From assembly GCF_965276875.1 (NCBI RefSeq), contig NZ_OZ255701.1, positions 434,001 to 498,000 of the forward strand: a stretch of DNA of 64,000 nt, read 5' to 3'. Shown here in pieces: positions 26,348 to 38,004 of this stretch (positions are counted from its first letter, which is position 1; every line of letters starts with the position of its first letter). The position numbers were made by a program, and so were the translations under genes. This DNA is from Lichenicoccus sp965276875 (lineage in GTDB: Bacteria > Pseudomonadota > Alphaproteobacteria > Acetobacterales > Acetobacteraceae). The notes under the pieces are model-generated. The model was not told where the DNA came from. It made no database searches and saw only the letters and a list, made by a program, of their open reading frames with translations.

Positions 26348-27124
26348 ATGAACGACCCCGATCTGCTCGCCTTGGCCGGCGCCCTTGCGCAGCGCGCGTC
26401 CGGCATCATCCTGGAGATCCGCGCACGCGGCTTCGAAACCCTGGCCAAGTCCGACCTCAGCCCGGTCACCGAGGCCGACCACGCCGCCGAGGCCGCCATC
26501 CTGGAGGGCCTACGCGGCAACACGACAATTCCGGTGATCGCCGAGGAAGAGATCGCCGCGGGCCTGACCACGGCGCCCGGGGAATGCTTCTGGCTGGTCG
26601 ACCCGCTCGACGGGACCCGCGAGTTCGCCGCCGGACGCGACAACTTTACCGTCAATATCGGCCTGGTGCGCGGCGGCCGGGCGGTGCTGGGCGCTGTGGC
26701 ACTCCCCGCTTTTAGGCAACTCTATCTCGGCCGCGTCGGCTTTGGCGCGACACGAACCGACGCGGACGGCACCCGCCCGATAGCGGTGCGCACCGCCCCG
26801 GCCGAGGGACTGACCGTGCTCGCCTCACGCCACTATGCAGGCGACCCGGCCTTGCGCGCCTATCTCGGCGCGCAGCGCATCGCCACCCTCGGCAATATCG
26901 GCTCGGCGGCCAAGTTCGTGCGGGTGGCGGAGGGGGCGGCCGACCTGTATCCGCGCCTCGGACGCACCATGGAGTGGGATACCGCAGCACCCCAGGCGGT
27001 CGTCGAAGCCGCCGGCGGCACGGTCACCCTGTTCGACGGCAGCCCGCTCACCTACGGCAAGCCGGGCTGGGAGAACCCGCACTTCGTCTGCCGCGGCCAT
27101 CTCTTCGCTCGCGTCACGTCATAG
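26348..27124 (+). CDS. cysQ: 3'(2'),5'-bisphosphate nucleotidase
   Basis: 258-aa Mg-dependent inositol-monophosphatase-superfamily enzyme that hydrolyses PAP (3'-phosphoadenosine 5'-phosphate) made during sulfate assimilation. Metal-site motifs are EADHAAEAAI, IAEEE and DPLDGTREF; the C-terminal EWDTAAPQAVVEAAGG holds the last ligand Asp. ATG at 26348 with TAACAAGGATG upstream giving AAGG. Sits 17 nt after the amidase and may be co-transcribed. It may relate functionally to cysK/cysI elsewhere in the window. Confidence 0.93.
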   Translation: MNDPDLLALAGALAQRASGIILEIRARGFETLAKSDLSPVTEADHAAEAAILEGLRGNTTIPVIAEEEIAAGLTTAPGECFWLVDPLDGTREFAAGRDNFTVNIGLVRGGRAVLGAVALPAFRQLYLGRVGFGATRTDADGTRPIAVRTAPAEGLTVLASRHYAGDPALRAYLGAQRIATLGNIGSAAKFVRVAEGAADLYPRLGRTMEWDTAAPQAVVEAAGGTVTLFDGSPLTYGKPGWENPHFVCRGHLFARVTS

Positions 27125-27193
27125 CGGTGCGCCTTGCCGCGATGCTAACAAGGCCGCACCTCCACCGCCGAGTCGGAGAAGCGGACGGGTTCC

Positions 27194-28183
27194 ATGCAGA
27201 CAGTCGAGACCCAGCGCCTACACGCCGACACCCAAGGCATCGCCCGGGCGGCGACGCTGCTGCGCGCGGGCGCCCTGGTCGCGTTCGGCACCGAGACGGT
27301 CTACGGCCTGGGGGCCGACGCCACCGACCCGCGGGCGGTCAACGCCGTGTTCGCGGCCAAGCAGCGGCCACGCCATAACCCGCTGATCATCCACCTCGCC
27401 GACGCCGACGCCGCCTTTCGCGAGGTGCGCGAGAGCGACCTCGCGCGCGCCTTTGCCGCACGCTTCTGGCCCGGCCCGCTGACCCTGGTGCTGCCACGCC
27501 TGCCCGCCAGCAGGGTCTGCCCGGGGGCCGCCGCCGGGCTCGACACGCTCGCGGTTCGCGTTCCGGCTGGGGACGCCGCGCGCCGGCTGCTGCATGAGAC
27601 CGACCGGCCGGTCGCAGCACCCTCCGCCAACCGCTCCGGCCGGATTAGCCCAACCCTGGCCGCCCACGTGCTCGATGGGCTCGGCGGCCGCATCGACGCG
27701 GTGCTCGATTGCGGGCCCTGCGTCGTCGGGCTGGAAAGCACGGTGCTCGCCCTCGACGACGATGGTGCCACCCTGCTGCGCCCCGGCGGCATCGCCACGG
27801 AGGCGATCGCGTCCCTGCTTGCCGAATACGGCGCCCCGCCCCTCCTCGCTGCCCTCCCGCACGACCCCCCGCGCGGCCCGGGGCAGCTCGCGGCACATTA
27901 CGCGCCAAGCCTGCCGGTGCGCCTCGACGCAGACACCGCCCACGACGACGAAGCCCTGCTCGCCTTCGGGCCGGCGCCCGACCATGCCGGACCGATCTGG
28001 AATCTCTCGCCTAGCTGCGATCTCACCGAGGCGGCGCAGCGGCTGTTCGCGGGCCTGCGCGCGCTGGACACCCAGGCGAGCGCGCTGAGCTTGGCCGGGA
28101 TCGCGGCAATGCCGATCCCCGCGCACGGCCTGGGGCTTGCGATCCGCGACCGGCTTGCCCGCGCCGCGGCCGCCACACAATGA
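27194..28183 (+). CDS. tsaC: Threonylcarbamoyl-AMP synthase (Sua5 form)
   Basis: 329 aa. Makes threonylcarbamoyl-AMP from Thr, bicarbonate and ATP for the t6A37 modification of ANN-decoding tRNAs. The N-terminal YrdC domain (about 15-205) has GTETVYGLGADAT, AAKQRPRHNPLIIHL, ARFWPGPLTLVL and AAPSANRSGRISPT. A C-terminal Sua5 domain follows after the linker GPGQLAAHYAPSLPV, so this is the long Sua5 type. ATG at 27194; its stop overlaps the next gene (ATGA). Confidence 0.95.
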   Translation: MQTVETQRLHADTQGIARAATLLRAGALVAFGTETVYGLGADATDPRAVNAVFAAKQRPRHNPLIIHLADADAAFREVRESDLARAFAARFWPGPLTLVLPRLPASRVCPGAAAGLDTLAVRVPAGDAARRLLHETDRPVAAPSANRSGRISPTLAAHVLDGLGGRIDAVLDCGPCVVGLESTVLALDDDGATLLRPGGIATEAIASLLAEYGAPPLLAALPHDPPRGPGQLAAHYAPSLPVRLDADTAHDDEALLAFGPAPDHAGPIWNLSPSCDLTEAAQRLFAGLRALDTQASALSLAGIAAMPIPAHGLGLAIRDRLARAAAATQ

Positions 28184-28722
28184 CTCAGGGCCTCGACCCG
28201 AAGGAGCTCAAGACGCTCTCGGACATCCTCGCCCTTGTCCTGGAGGACCAGCCCGGCCAGGCGGCCAGCGCACTGGAGGCGATCCGCGCGCGGGCCCGAC
28301 GCAATGCCGTCACCGGTGGTGCGCTGAAGAACCTGTTCGTCGCCATTGCCCCGAACCCGCCGGCGACGCGCGCCGCCCCGCGCCCCCGCGCCACCCGCTC
28401 CACCGCGGCGGGACCTGAACTCGCCGCCGCGCGGACCCGCATTTCCCAGCTCACCGCCGACGTCAACCGCCTCGACCTCGATCTGCGCCACACCACCGCG
28501 CGCATCGAGTCGCTGCGCGCCGAGTTGAACCTTACCCGCCAGGCCCGCGCCGAGGCGCAGCAATCGCTGCTGCAGGTCAGCCGCGACGGCCGTCAGCGGA
28601 CGCTGCTGATGGGGCTGTGCCTGGTCTGCGGCATCCTGATCGGGATTGCCGGCTCCTCTGTGTTCCACGCCCTTGATCCCCCGCCACCCCGTGACATCTC
28701 ACCCTTGATGCAGTCTCCATGA
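28180..28722 (+). CDS. Hypothetical membrane-anchored coiled-coil protein
   Basis: 180 aa, unknown function. An N-terminal helical part (about 1-55, LKTLSDILALVLEDQPGQAASALEAIRARARRN) is followed by an Ala/Pro/Arg-rich linker. Then come a likely coiled coil (about 88-130, AARTRISQLTADVNRLDLDL) and one C-terminal membrane span (about 146-166, LLMGLCLVCGILIGIAGSSVF). The orientation suggests a cytoplasmic bulk. Overlaps both neighbours by 4 nt, so it is translated with sua5 and the FAD oxidoreductase. No family recognised. Confidence 0.72.
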   Translation: MTQGLDPKELKTLSDILALVLEDQPGQAASALEAIRARARRNAVTGGALKNLFVAIAPNPPATRAAPRPRATRSTAAGPELAAARTRISQLTADVNRLDLDLRHTTARIESLRAELNLTRQARAEAQQSLLQVSRDGRQRTLLMGLCLVCGILIGIAGSSVFHALDPPPPRDISPLMQSP

Positions 28723-30125
28723 CCGACCTTCTGCGCGCCCTCAAGGAGAGGCTTGGCGAGGCCGGGGTGCTGACCGCGCATGCCGACACCGACGCCTATT
28801 GCCACGACTGGCGCGGCCTGTATCACGGTCGTGCGCGTGCGGTGATCCGTCCCGCCGACACCGCGTCCGTCGCCGATGCCGTCCGGCTTTGTGCAAAGCA
28901 CGGCGCACAACTGGTGCCACAAGGCGGCAACACCAGCATGGTCGGCGGCGCTTCGGTCCGCGACGACTCAAGTGAAATCATCCTCTCGCTCGCCCGGATG
29001 AACCGGGTCCGCGCAATCGATCCCATCGACATGACCTTGTCCGTGGAGGCCGGCGTCATCCTCAAGACGGCCCAGGAGGCCGCGGCTGCCGCCGGGTGCC
29101 TGCTGCCGCTGTCGATCAGCGCCGAGGGCTCGGCCCAGATCGGCGGCATCCTGGCGACCAACGCCGGCGGCAACAACACCGTGCGCTACGGTAACGCGCG
29201 CGAGTTGGTGCTCGGCATTGAGGCGGTACTCCCCGACGGCAGCGTACTGTCCGCCATGCGCCGGCTGCGCAAGGACAACACCGGCTATTCGTTGCGCCAT
29301 TTGCTGGTCGGCTCCGAAGGCACGCTCGGCATCATCACCGCCGCCGTGCTGCAACTGGCCCCACAACCGCGCACGATCGAGGTCGCCCTCTGCGCCGTCC
29401 CCTCGCCCGAGTCGGCGCTGACCCTGTTCACCCGCATGCGCGGCCAGGACCCGTCGGCGATCCAGGCCTTCGAATACATGTCCGGCATCAGCATGGGCTT
29501 GGTTACGCAATACATCGAAGGTGCAACCCTGCCGCTCGAACGGGCCGCGCCGCATTACGTGCTGATCGAACTCGCCACCGCCCGCGACAACGCCAACCTG
29601 CGCACCCTGCTGGAATCGGTACTTGCCGAAGCCCTGGAGGATGGCTGCGCACTGGACGCCGTGATCGCCGAAAGCGGCGCGCAACGCGCGGCACTCTGGA
29701 AGCTACGCGAGGAACATTCCGAAGCGCAGAAGCGCGCCGGCGGCAACGTCAAGAACGACGTTTCAGTCCCGCTCAGTCAGGTCCCGGCGCTGATCGCCCG
29801 CGCCTCCGACGCCTGCGCCACCCTGATCCCCGGCATACGCATCGCGCCGTTCGGCCATCTCGGCGACGGCAACATCCATTTCAACCTGATCCAGCCCGAG
29901 GCGATGGCACGCGACGACTTCCTCGCCCGTGAGCACGACATCATGGAAACTGTCGCCGCAATCGTGCGCGACCTCGACGGCTCCTTCTCCGCTGAACACG
30001 GTATCGGACGTCTCAAGACCGACATGATGCAAACCTGGCGCGGCGGCGCGGAACTGCAAAGCATGCGACGGATCAGGCAGGCCATCGACCCGGATGGGCT
30101 GTTCAATCCAGGAAAGCTTTTCTGA
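28719..30125 (+). CDS. FAD-linked D-2-hydroxyacid dehydrogenase (GlcD/D2HGDH type)
   Basis: 468-aa vanillyl-alcohol-oxidase-fold flavoenzyme oxidising a D-2-hydroxyacid. The FAD PP-loop is PQGGNTSMVGGAS (about 67-79), with NAGGNNTVRYGNARELVLG and GTLGIITAAVLQL. The C-terminal domain contains GHLGDGNIHFN (metal and substrate His) and the closing GSFSAEHGIGRLKTDM. Complete single-protein architecture fits D-2-hydroxyglutarate or D-lactate dehydrogenase rather than GlcD with separate GlcE/F. ATG overlaps the preceding gene. Confidence 0.92.
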   Translation: MTDLLRALKERLGEAGVLTAHADTDAYCHDWRGLYHGRARAVIRPADTASVADAVRLCAKHGAQLVPQGGNTSMVGGASVRDDSSEIILSLARMNRVRAIDPIDMTLSVEAGVILKTAQEAAAAAGCLLPLSISAEGSAQIGGILATNAGGNNTVRYGNARELVLGIEAVLPDGSVLSAMRRLRKDNTGYSLRHLLVGSEGTLGIITAAVLQLAPQPRTIEVALCAVPSPESALTLFTRMRGQDPSAIQAFEYMSGISMGLVTQYIEGATLPLERAAPHYVLIELATARDNANLRTLLESVLAEALEDGCALDAVIAESGAQRAALWKLREEHSEAQKRAGGNVKNDVSVPLSQVPALIARASDACATLIPGIRIAPFGHLGDGNIHFNLIQPEAMARDDFLAREHDIMETVAAIVRDLDGSFSAEHGIGRLKTDMMQTWRGGAELQSMRRIRQAIDPDGLFNPGKLF

Positions 30126-30183
30126 CGGCGTCAGTGTCCATGGACTCAGCCAAATCGCAGTCGACCGCGCCGCTGGCGATCCA

Positions 30184-31404
30184 TTACGCGTCGGTGCGCG
30201 CCGCGGCAACCAGCCACAGCGCTTCCAACCCGTTGAATGTCGGCGCAGCCTTGCGCCTCGGTGGCCGCGCGGGATCGAGCGAGAGCGATGGAAAGTGATC
30301 GAGCAGCGCAGTGATACCGATCTGCGCCTCGGCCCGGGCCAGCGGCGCGCCCAGACAGAAATGCACTCCGCCGCCGAACGCGACGTGGCTGGGGTCCAGC
30401 CGCTCAACGTCGAAGCGATGCGGGTCGGCATGCACGGCCGGATCCCGGCCGGCCGCAAGCAGCGACGACTCGATCTTGTCCTGTGCCGCGATCGGGCAGC
30501 CGCCAATCGTGGTCGGACAGGTCGCGACCCGCATGACCTGCGCCACCGGCGGGTCAAAGCGGAGCATCTCCTCGACGGCATTGCGGATCAACTGAGGGGA
30601 CGTCTGCAGCTTGCCGAGTTCCGCCGGGTGCTCAAGCAGCGCCAGGACGCCGTTCCCGATCAGGTCGGTGGTTGTCATGTTGCCTGCTAACAGCAGCAGG
30701 TTACAGGTGGTCACGATCTCCTGGGCGCTCAACCGCTCGCCCTGCTCCTCGGCGGCCGCCAGGGCGCCCACGAGATCGTCCCGCGGCACCCGGCGACGCC
30801 GTGCCACCACATCGGCGAAATAGTCCTTCAGGTTGCGGTCGGCATCAATCAGGCGTTCGCGCTGGGCGTCGGTTGGCGCCGGATTGAAGACATGGATCAT
30901 GGCGTCGGACCACCGCCTGAACGACGGCAGGTCGGTGGCGTCGACGCCCATCATCTCGGCAATCACGATCGTCGGCAGCGGTGCGGCATAGGCTTCGAGC
31001 AGGTCAAAGGAAGGCGCGCCTGCGAGGTCGTCGAGCAGAGCCGAGGCCACCTCGGCGATACGTGGCCGCATCGCATCGGTGGATCGCTGGTTGAACGCCT
31101 GTGCCACCAGGCCGCGCAATCGCTTGTGGTCGGGATCGTCGAGCCGGAGCATGGAAAGATCGTCATCGTCGGGGAGGTTGCGGCGATCGGGGCTGTCCTC
31201 ACGGAGCTTGCGCGGGTCGACGGCGAGGCTGCGATCGTTCAGCACGGCGCGAACATCGGCGTAGCGCGTCAGGTAGAACCTCTCGAACGCGCGGTCGAGG
31301 TGCACGGGGGCGGCCGCCCGAAGGGCCTCGAGTATGGCGTGCGGATGCTCTCGGAACGCCGGGTTGAGCGGCGTCAGCGCCATGCCCTCGGGAAGCTCGC
31401 TCAT
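30184..31404 (-). CDS. Bacterial class I-type cytochrome P450
   Basis: 406 aa from the ATG at 31404 (AGGAG upstream). Heme-binding FGGGVHFCLG with ligand C350, K-helix E279-M-L-R282, and HKRLRGLV in the C-helix. Soluble, no anchor. No ferredoxin or ferredoxin reductase gene is beside it, so redox partners are elsewhere. Odd point: the I-helix oxygen-activation motif reads A240-G-N-M-T-T245, with Met where the acidic residue of AGxE/DT normally sits, while the Thr is kept. Substrate unknown. A longer frame to 31458 would overlap mazF. Confidence 0.93.
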   Translation of the reverse strand: MSELPEGMALTPLNPAFREHPHAILEALRAAAPVHLDRAFERFYLTRYADVRAVLNDRSLAVDPRKLREDSPDRRNLPDDDDLSMLRLDDPDHKRLRGLVAQAFNQRSTDAMRPRIAEVASALLDDLAGAPSFDLLEAYAAPLPTIVIAEMMGVDATDLPSFRRWSDAMIHVFNPAPTDAQRERLIDADRNLKDYFADVVARRRRVPRDDLVGALAAAEEQGERLSAQEIVTTCNLLLLAGNMTTTDLIGNGVLALLEHPAELGKLQTSPQLIRNAVEEMLRFDPPVAQVMRVATCPTTIGGCPIAAQDKIESSLLAAGRDPAVHADPHRFDVERLDPSHVAFGGGVHFCLGAPLARAEAQIGITALLDHFPSLSLDPARPPRRKAAPTFNGLEALWLVAAARTDA

Positions 31405-31454
31405 CCGTGGTCTCCTGATTCTTGTGGTCTCGCCGTCAGCGGGTTCCGGGGTCG

Positions 31455-31787
31455 TCATCCGATCAGCGCGATCAGCTTGGCCCGCAACTCGGCCAACTCG
31501 GATGCACGCGCGCGGCCTTTGCGGGTTGCGTTGCGGGCACGCCAGTCCTGGCTCTTGACCTGATCGGCAAGTGCTACGCTTGGGGGGCTGCCAGCCAACG
31601 TCACCTCAAACGGGTAGCCTTTGATCCGGGTCGTCGTCGGGCAGCACAGGATCATGCCGGTGCGGCCGTTGTAGCCGGCTGGGCTCAGGACCACGGCCGG
31701 TCTGTGTCCAGCCTGTTCATGACCTGCCTGGGGGTTGAACTGGAGCCAGACGATATCTCCGGCATCGGGCACATAGCCCGGCGCCAT
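31455..31787 (-). CDS. mazF: MazF-type endoribonuclease toxin
   Basis: 110 aa of the PemK/MazF family: sequence-specific mRNA interferase. Family features are GDIVWLQFNPQAGHEQAGHRPAVVLSP near the N-terminus, MILCCPTTTRIKGYPFEV in the middle and VALADQVKSQDWRAR, where the last holds conserved catalytic-region residues. Its ATG shares 1 nt with the mazE stop. The pair is flanked by a P450 and an acyltransferase with no mobile-element remains. Confidence 0.93.
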   Translation of the reverse strand: MAPGYVPDAGDIVWLQFNPQAGHEQAGHRPAVVLSPAGYNGRTGMILCCPTTTRIKGYPFEVTLAGSPPSVALADQVKSQDWRARNATRKGRARASELAELRAKLIALIG

Positions 31788-32029
31788 TACCAGAATTCCC
31801 CGCCGACCGGCTTGCCCATGCCGACCGGGTCATGGCGGTTTTCGTCACTGATCCCGGCAATCAAGGCTTCGACATCGTAGCGCGCCGGCCGCAACGGCTC
31901 GATTACGATCCGACCGCCTTCCTCGCGCACGTCAACCTGCTGATCCAGTCGAACCTGCGCCGCCTCCAGCACCGCGGCCGGGATACGCACCGCGGCGCTG
32001 TTGCCCCACTTCTTTACCACGCCCTGCAC
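31787..32029 (-). CDS. mazE: MazE-type antitoxin
   Basis: 80 aa with an AbrB-like N-terminal DNA-binding domain (VQGVVKKWGNSAAVRIPAAVLEAAQV) and an acidic C-terminal tail that should thread into MazF. I choose the GTG at 32029, which has GGAGAG at good spacing; homology also starts there. An in-frame ATG at 32074 would place the start upstream of the -10-like TATACT on the minus strand. MazE probably autorepresses the pair through the dyad at 32054-32072. Confidence 0.9.
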   Translation of the reverse strand: MQGVVKKWGNSAAVRIPAAVLEAAQVRLDQQVDVREEGGRIVIEPLRPARYDVEALIAGISDENRHDPVGMGKPVGGEFW

Positions 32030-32053
32030 GCGACTCTCCGACCCGAACCATAC

Positions 32054-32072
32054 GTCTACACATAGTATAGAC
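32054..32072 (-). promoter_or_regulatory. mazEF promoter/operator candidate
   Basis: An inverted repeat GTCTA (32054-32058)-N9-TAGAC (32068-32072) overlaps a minus-strand TATACT (-10-like) and lies 25 bp before the mazE GTG. The arrangement fits antitoxin autorepression. No good -35 is visible. Confidence 0.45.
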
Positions 32073-32113
32073 ATTCGGACATCGCCAGCCCTGCTCGCTG
32101 ATAGGCATTGCCG

Positions 32114-33310
32114 CTACTCGGCTATCCGCGGACAGGAACCCGCTTTCGCGAGCCTCAACTTGTGTGCAAGCCATCGGCCGCTGATCTCCGACGGAGTTTC
32201 GATCAGCCGGTTCAAGGCCTCGGCTGCCAGCACGGAAACCGCGATGCCGGCCGTAATAAGAAGCAACTTGTCGGCGTGCGGAAAGCTGTATGCAAAGCCA
32301 ACGATGATCGGGACATGGACCAGATACAAGCTGTAGGAAATCCGGCCCAGCCAGCTCGGAAACGGGGTCTCGAGACAGTGCGTCACCCGGTTCTCGGTCG
32401 TGCACAGCGCCACGATCGCCAAGGCGCCGAGACCGGCCACGAGCAGCAGGACGCCATTACAAATCGAGCCAACCGCACTGTTCGGACCGGGTGTCAGGGT
32501 CGTCAGAGAGAGAGCGAAAATCCATGCGGTAACGCTCGCCCATGCCGGCAGGCCCGCGACAAAGCTGCGCACCGCACGGAGGTGAAGCCCAAGCAAGGCG
32601 CCGGACGCGAACAGGAACAGATAGGAGGCGGTCATCGCCAGTTGCGTGGTAATGATGTTCCCGTGCGCGGGCAACACAGCCGCGAGGCCGAGCATCAGGA
32701 CCGATATGACGCAAGTCAGGATCGGCGTCGCACGCATCGCGAGCACGAGGGCCGGGAAAATCAGCGACACCCGCATCTCGTGGGTGAGGCTCCACATGGG
32801 GTTGTCTAGCCCGTTACGCGTACCGCCAAGAAGCAGGAGGTGCTCGCGAACAAGCCCGGCGCTCAGCGGCTCGTTCCAGGTAAAGCTGATCCAGCGGCCA
32901 AAGCCTTCGATTGGCCCGGGCTGTACAAACCATTCCAGAATGACGGAGAACAGGATCGCGACCGCGAACGGCGGCCAGATCCGCAGAATCCGTTTCACGT
33001 AATATTCCCGCACCAATTGACCTCTTGTCAGAGGAAAGGTCAGGACGAGGCCGCTAAGCGCGAAGAACACAAGAACCGCGGCAGGGCCGCTTATCGCGAG
33101 GCAGAGAGGCGAGCGTGTGAACCAGCTATACAGGTCACGCGCGCCACCGTGAAACGGCGAATGATGATAAGCGTAGGAACCCGGAAACAGCAGGAAGCAG
33201 TGATAGAAGACCACGGTCAGTGCCGCGACCCCACGCAGAGAGTCGAGGGATTTGATCCGGCCCGCTGAACTTACTGTTGATCTTGAACCTGCAACGACGT
33301 TTCTCGGCAT
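32114..33310 (-). CDS. Membrane acyltransferase, family 3 (OafA/YrhL-like)
   Basis: About 398-aa integral membrane O-acyltransferase with roughly ten spans, typically acetylating surface polysaccharide, LPS or peptidoglycan sugars. Family start IKSLDSLRGVAALTVVFYHCFLLFPG contains the R-G-x-A-A and catalytic-region His; FFALSGLVLTF and the later WSLTHEMRVSLIFPALVL are also typical. The ATG at 33310 is preferred to a TTG at 33319. The tail is cytoplasmic and lacks the SGNH domain of full OafA. Acceptor unknown. Confidence 0.88.
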   Translation of the reverse strand: MPRNVVAGSRSTVSSAGRIKSLDSLRGVAALTVVFYHCFLLFPGSYAYHHSPFHGGARDLYSWFTRSPLCLAISGPAAVLVFFALSGLVLTFPLTRGQLVREYYVKRILRIWPPFAVAILFSVILEWFVQPGPIEGFGRWISFTWNEPLSAGLVREHLLLLGGTRNGLDNPMWSLTHEMRVSLIFPALVLAMRATPILTCVISVLMLGLAAVLPAHGNIITTQLAMTASYLFLFASGALLGLHLRAVRSFVAGLPAWASVTAWIFALSLTTLTPGPNSAVGSICNGVLLLVAGLGALAIVALCTTENRVTHCLETPFPSWLGRISYSLYLVHVPIIVGFAYSFPHADKLLLITAGIAVSVLAAEALNRLIETPSEISGRWLAHKLRLAKAGSCPRIAE

Positions 33311-33345
33311 CGGCTTCAATTTTGTTGCGTCACAAGCAACTCACC

Positions 33346-34212
33346 ATGCGCTCAAAGATATTTCAAGTTGCACGAAGGGCGGACTCAGTGGCGGATCCAA
33401 AGCAGGCGTTGAAGGCCATCGGACGGCTTCCGGACATTGAGATTGAGCCTGCGGTGGCAGCCTTGCAACTCGCGCGTCTGGGTGCTCCCGAGCGTGACTG
33501 GCTTGATGCGTCCGCGCATCTCTCTCTCCTGGCGCGCGAGGCCGCTGCCATTGGCGCGGTGCTGAACGGGCGGACGGCGGAGGCGCGGATCGGCGCGTTG
33601 GCGGGATTGATTCACGCACGCTTCGGCTATCGCGGCGACCGCGAGACCTACGACGACCTTGATAATGCAAACCTGATCCGGGTCATCGAGCGGCGGCGGG
33701 GGCTGCCGGTGGCGCTCGGCGTAATCTGGCTGCACTGCATACACGCCGCCGGATGGGAGGGCTGGGGAATCGATTTTCCCGGCCACTTTCTGGTCGCACT
33801 TGGTGGCGCCCAGGGGGCGGGAACGCTGATCGACGTGTTTGGCGAGGGGGCGACGGTCGGCTCACCCGACCTGCTGGCGCTGCTCGCCGGGATCACCGGC
33901 CACCCGACACCGATCGAACCCGGTATGCTGCGGCCGATGGCGGTTCGCGACGTGCTGCTGCGGCTGCAACGCAATCTGGTGGGGCGGCGTGCGGCGGCTG
34001 GTGACAGAGTTGGCGCGTTGGCCTCGCTCGAGGGCATGCTGCTGATGGCGCCCGACGTCGCCCCACATTGGTTGCAGGCGGCGGACCTGCATCGTGTCCT
34101 TGGGCAGACCGACGATGCGATCGCCTGCCTGGAACGCTTTCTCGCCTTGGTGCCGTCAAGCGACGCCTCCGATCAGGCGCGTGCGCAGATTGCGCTGCTG
34201 CGTCAGGGGTAA
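33346..34212 (+). CDS. SirB1-type transglutaminase-like/TPR protein
   Basis: About 288 aa. The SirB1 family couples a transglutaminase-like N-terminal region (ALAGLIHARFGYRGDRETYDDLDNANLIRVIERRRGLPVALGVIWL and a later IDFPGHFLVAL) to a C-terminal tetratricopeptide part (GALASLEGMLLMAPDVAPHWLQAADLHRVLGQTDDAIACLERFL). Biochemical role unknown in all members. The start is uncertain: ATG at 33346 or a GTG at 33388, which is closer to the first conserved residues. Convergent with mfd, 3 nt apart. Confidence 0.86.
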   Translation: MRSKIFQVARRADSVADPKQALKAIGRLPDIEIEPAVAALQLARLGAPERDWLDASAHLSLLAREAAAIGAVLNGRTAEARIGALAGLIHARFGYRGDRETYDDLDNANLIRVIERRRGLPVALGVIWLHCIHAAGWEGWGIDFPGHFLVALGGAQGAGTLIDVFGEGATVGSPDLLALLAGITGHPTPIEPGMLRPMAVRDVLLRLQRNLVGRRAAAGDRVGALASLEGMLLMAPDVAPHWLQAADLHRVLGQTDDAIACLERFLALVPSSDASDQARAQIALLRQG

Positions 34213-34215
34213 GAA

Positions 34216-37664
<3,449 letters not shown>

Positions 37665-37668
<4 letters not shown>

Positions 37669-37940
37669 GAGTGAACGCCCCGCGCCGCCTGCTCGATCCG
37701 GCGCAGCATCGGCGTTTCAGCCTCAATCGGTATCGGGCGTCGTCCGGTCAGCCAGTCGGCGAGATCGACATCGTCCAGCTCCATGACCTCTTCGAGCTGA
37801 TCGAGCTCGGCGTCGCTGAAGCCGGACATGCCTGCCGCCACAAAGCCGCCGATCAGGATGTCGGTCTCGTGCGTGCCGCGATGGGTGGCGCGAAACAGGA
37901 TACGGCGGCGGCGGTTGTCGAGCCCCAGGGGTGTGGACAT
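37665..37940 (-). CDS. sdhE: Succinate dehydrogenase FAD-assembly factor
   Basis: 91 aa of the SdhE/YgfY (DUF339) family, which helps attach FAD to SdhA. Family signature RRRRILFRATHRGTHETDILIGGF contains the conserved R-G-x-x-E, followed by the helical FSDAELDQLEEVMELDDVDLADWLTGR. I use the ATG at 37940; one at 37970 adds ten non-conserved residues. Coupled to mfd by a 4-nt overlap, a pairing found in other alphaproteobacteria. Divergent from recG. Confidence 0.92.
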
Positions 37941-38004
37941 GCGGTTTTGTTCCAGGTCGCGGGCTGTCATATAGCCGCGCACCCCCCGCCTGTCAGCCCG
38001 CGTG

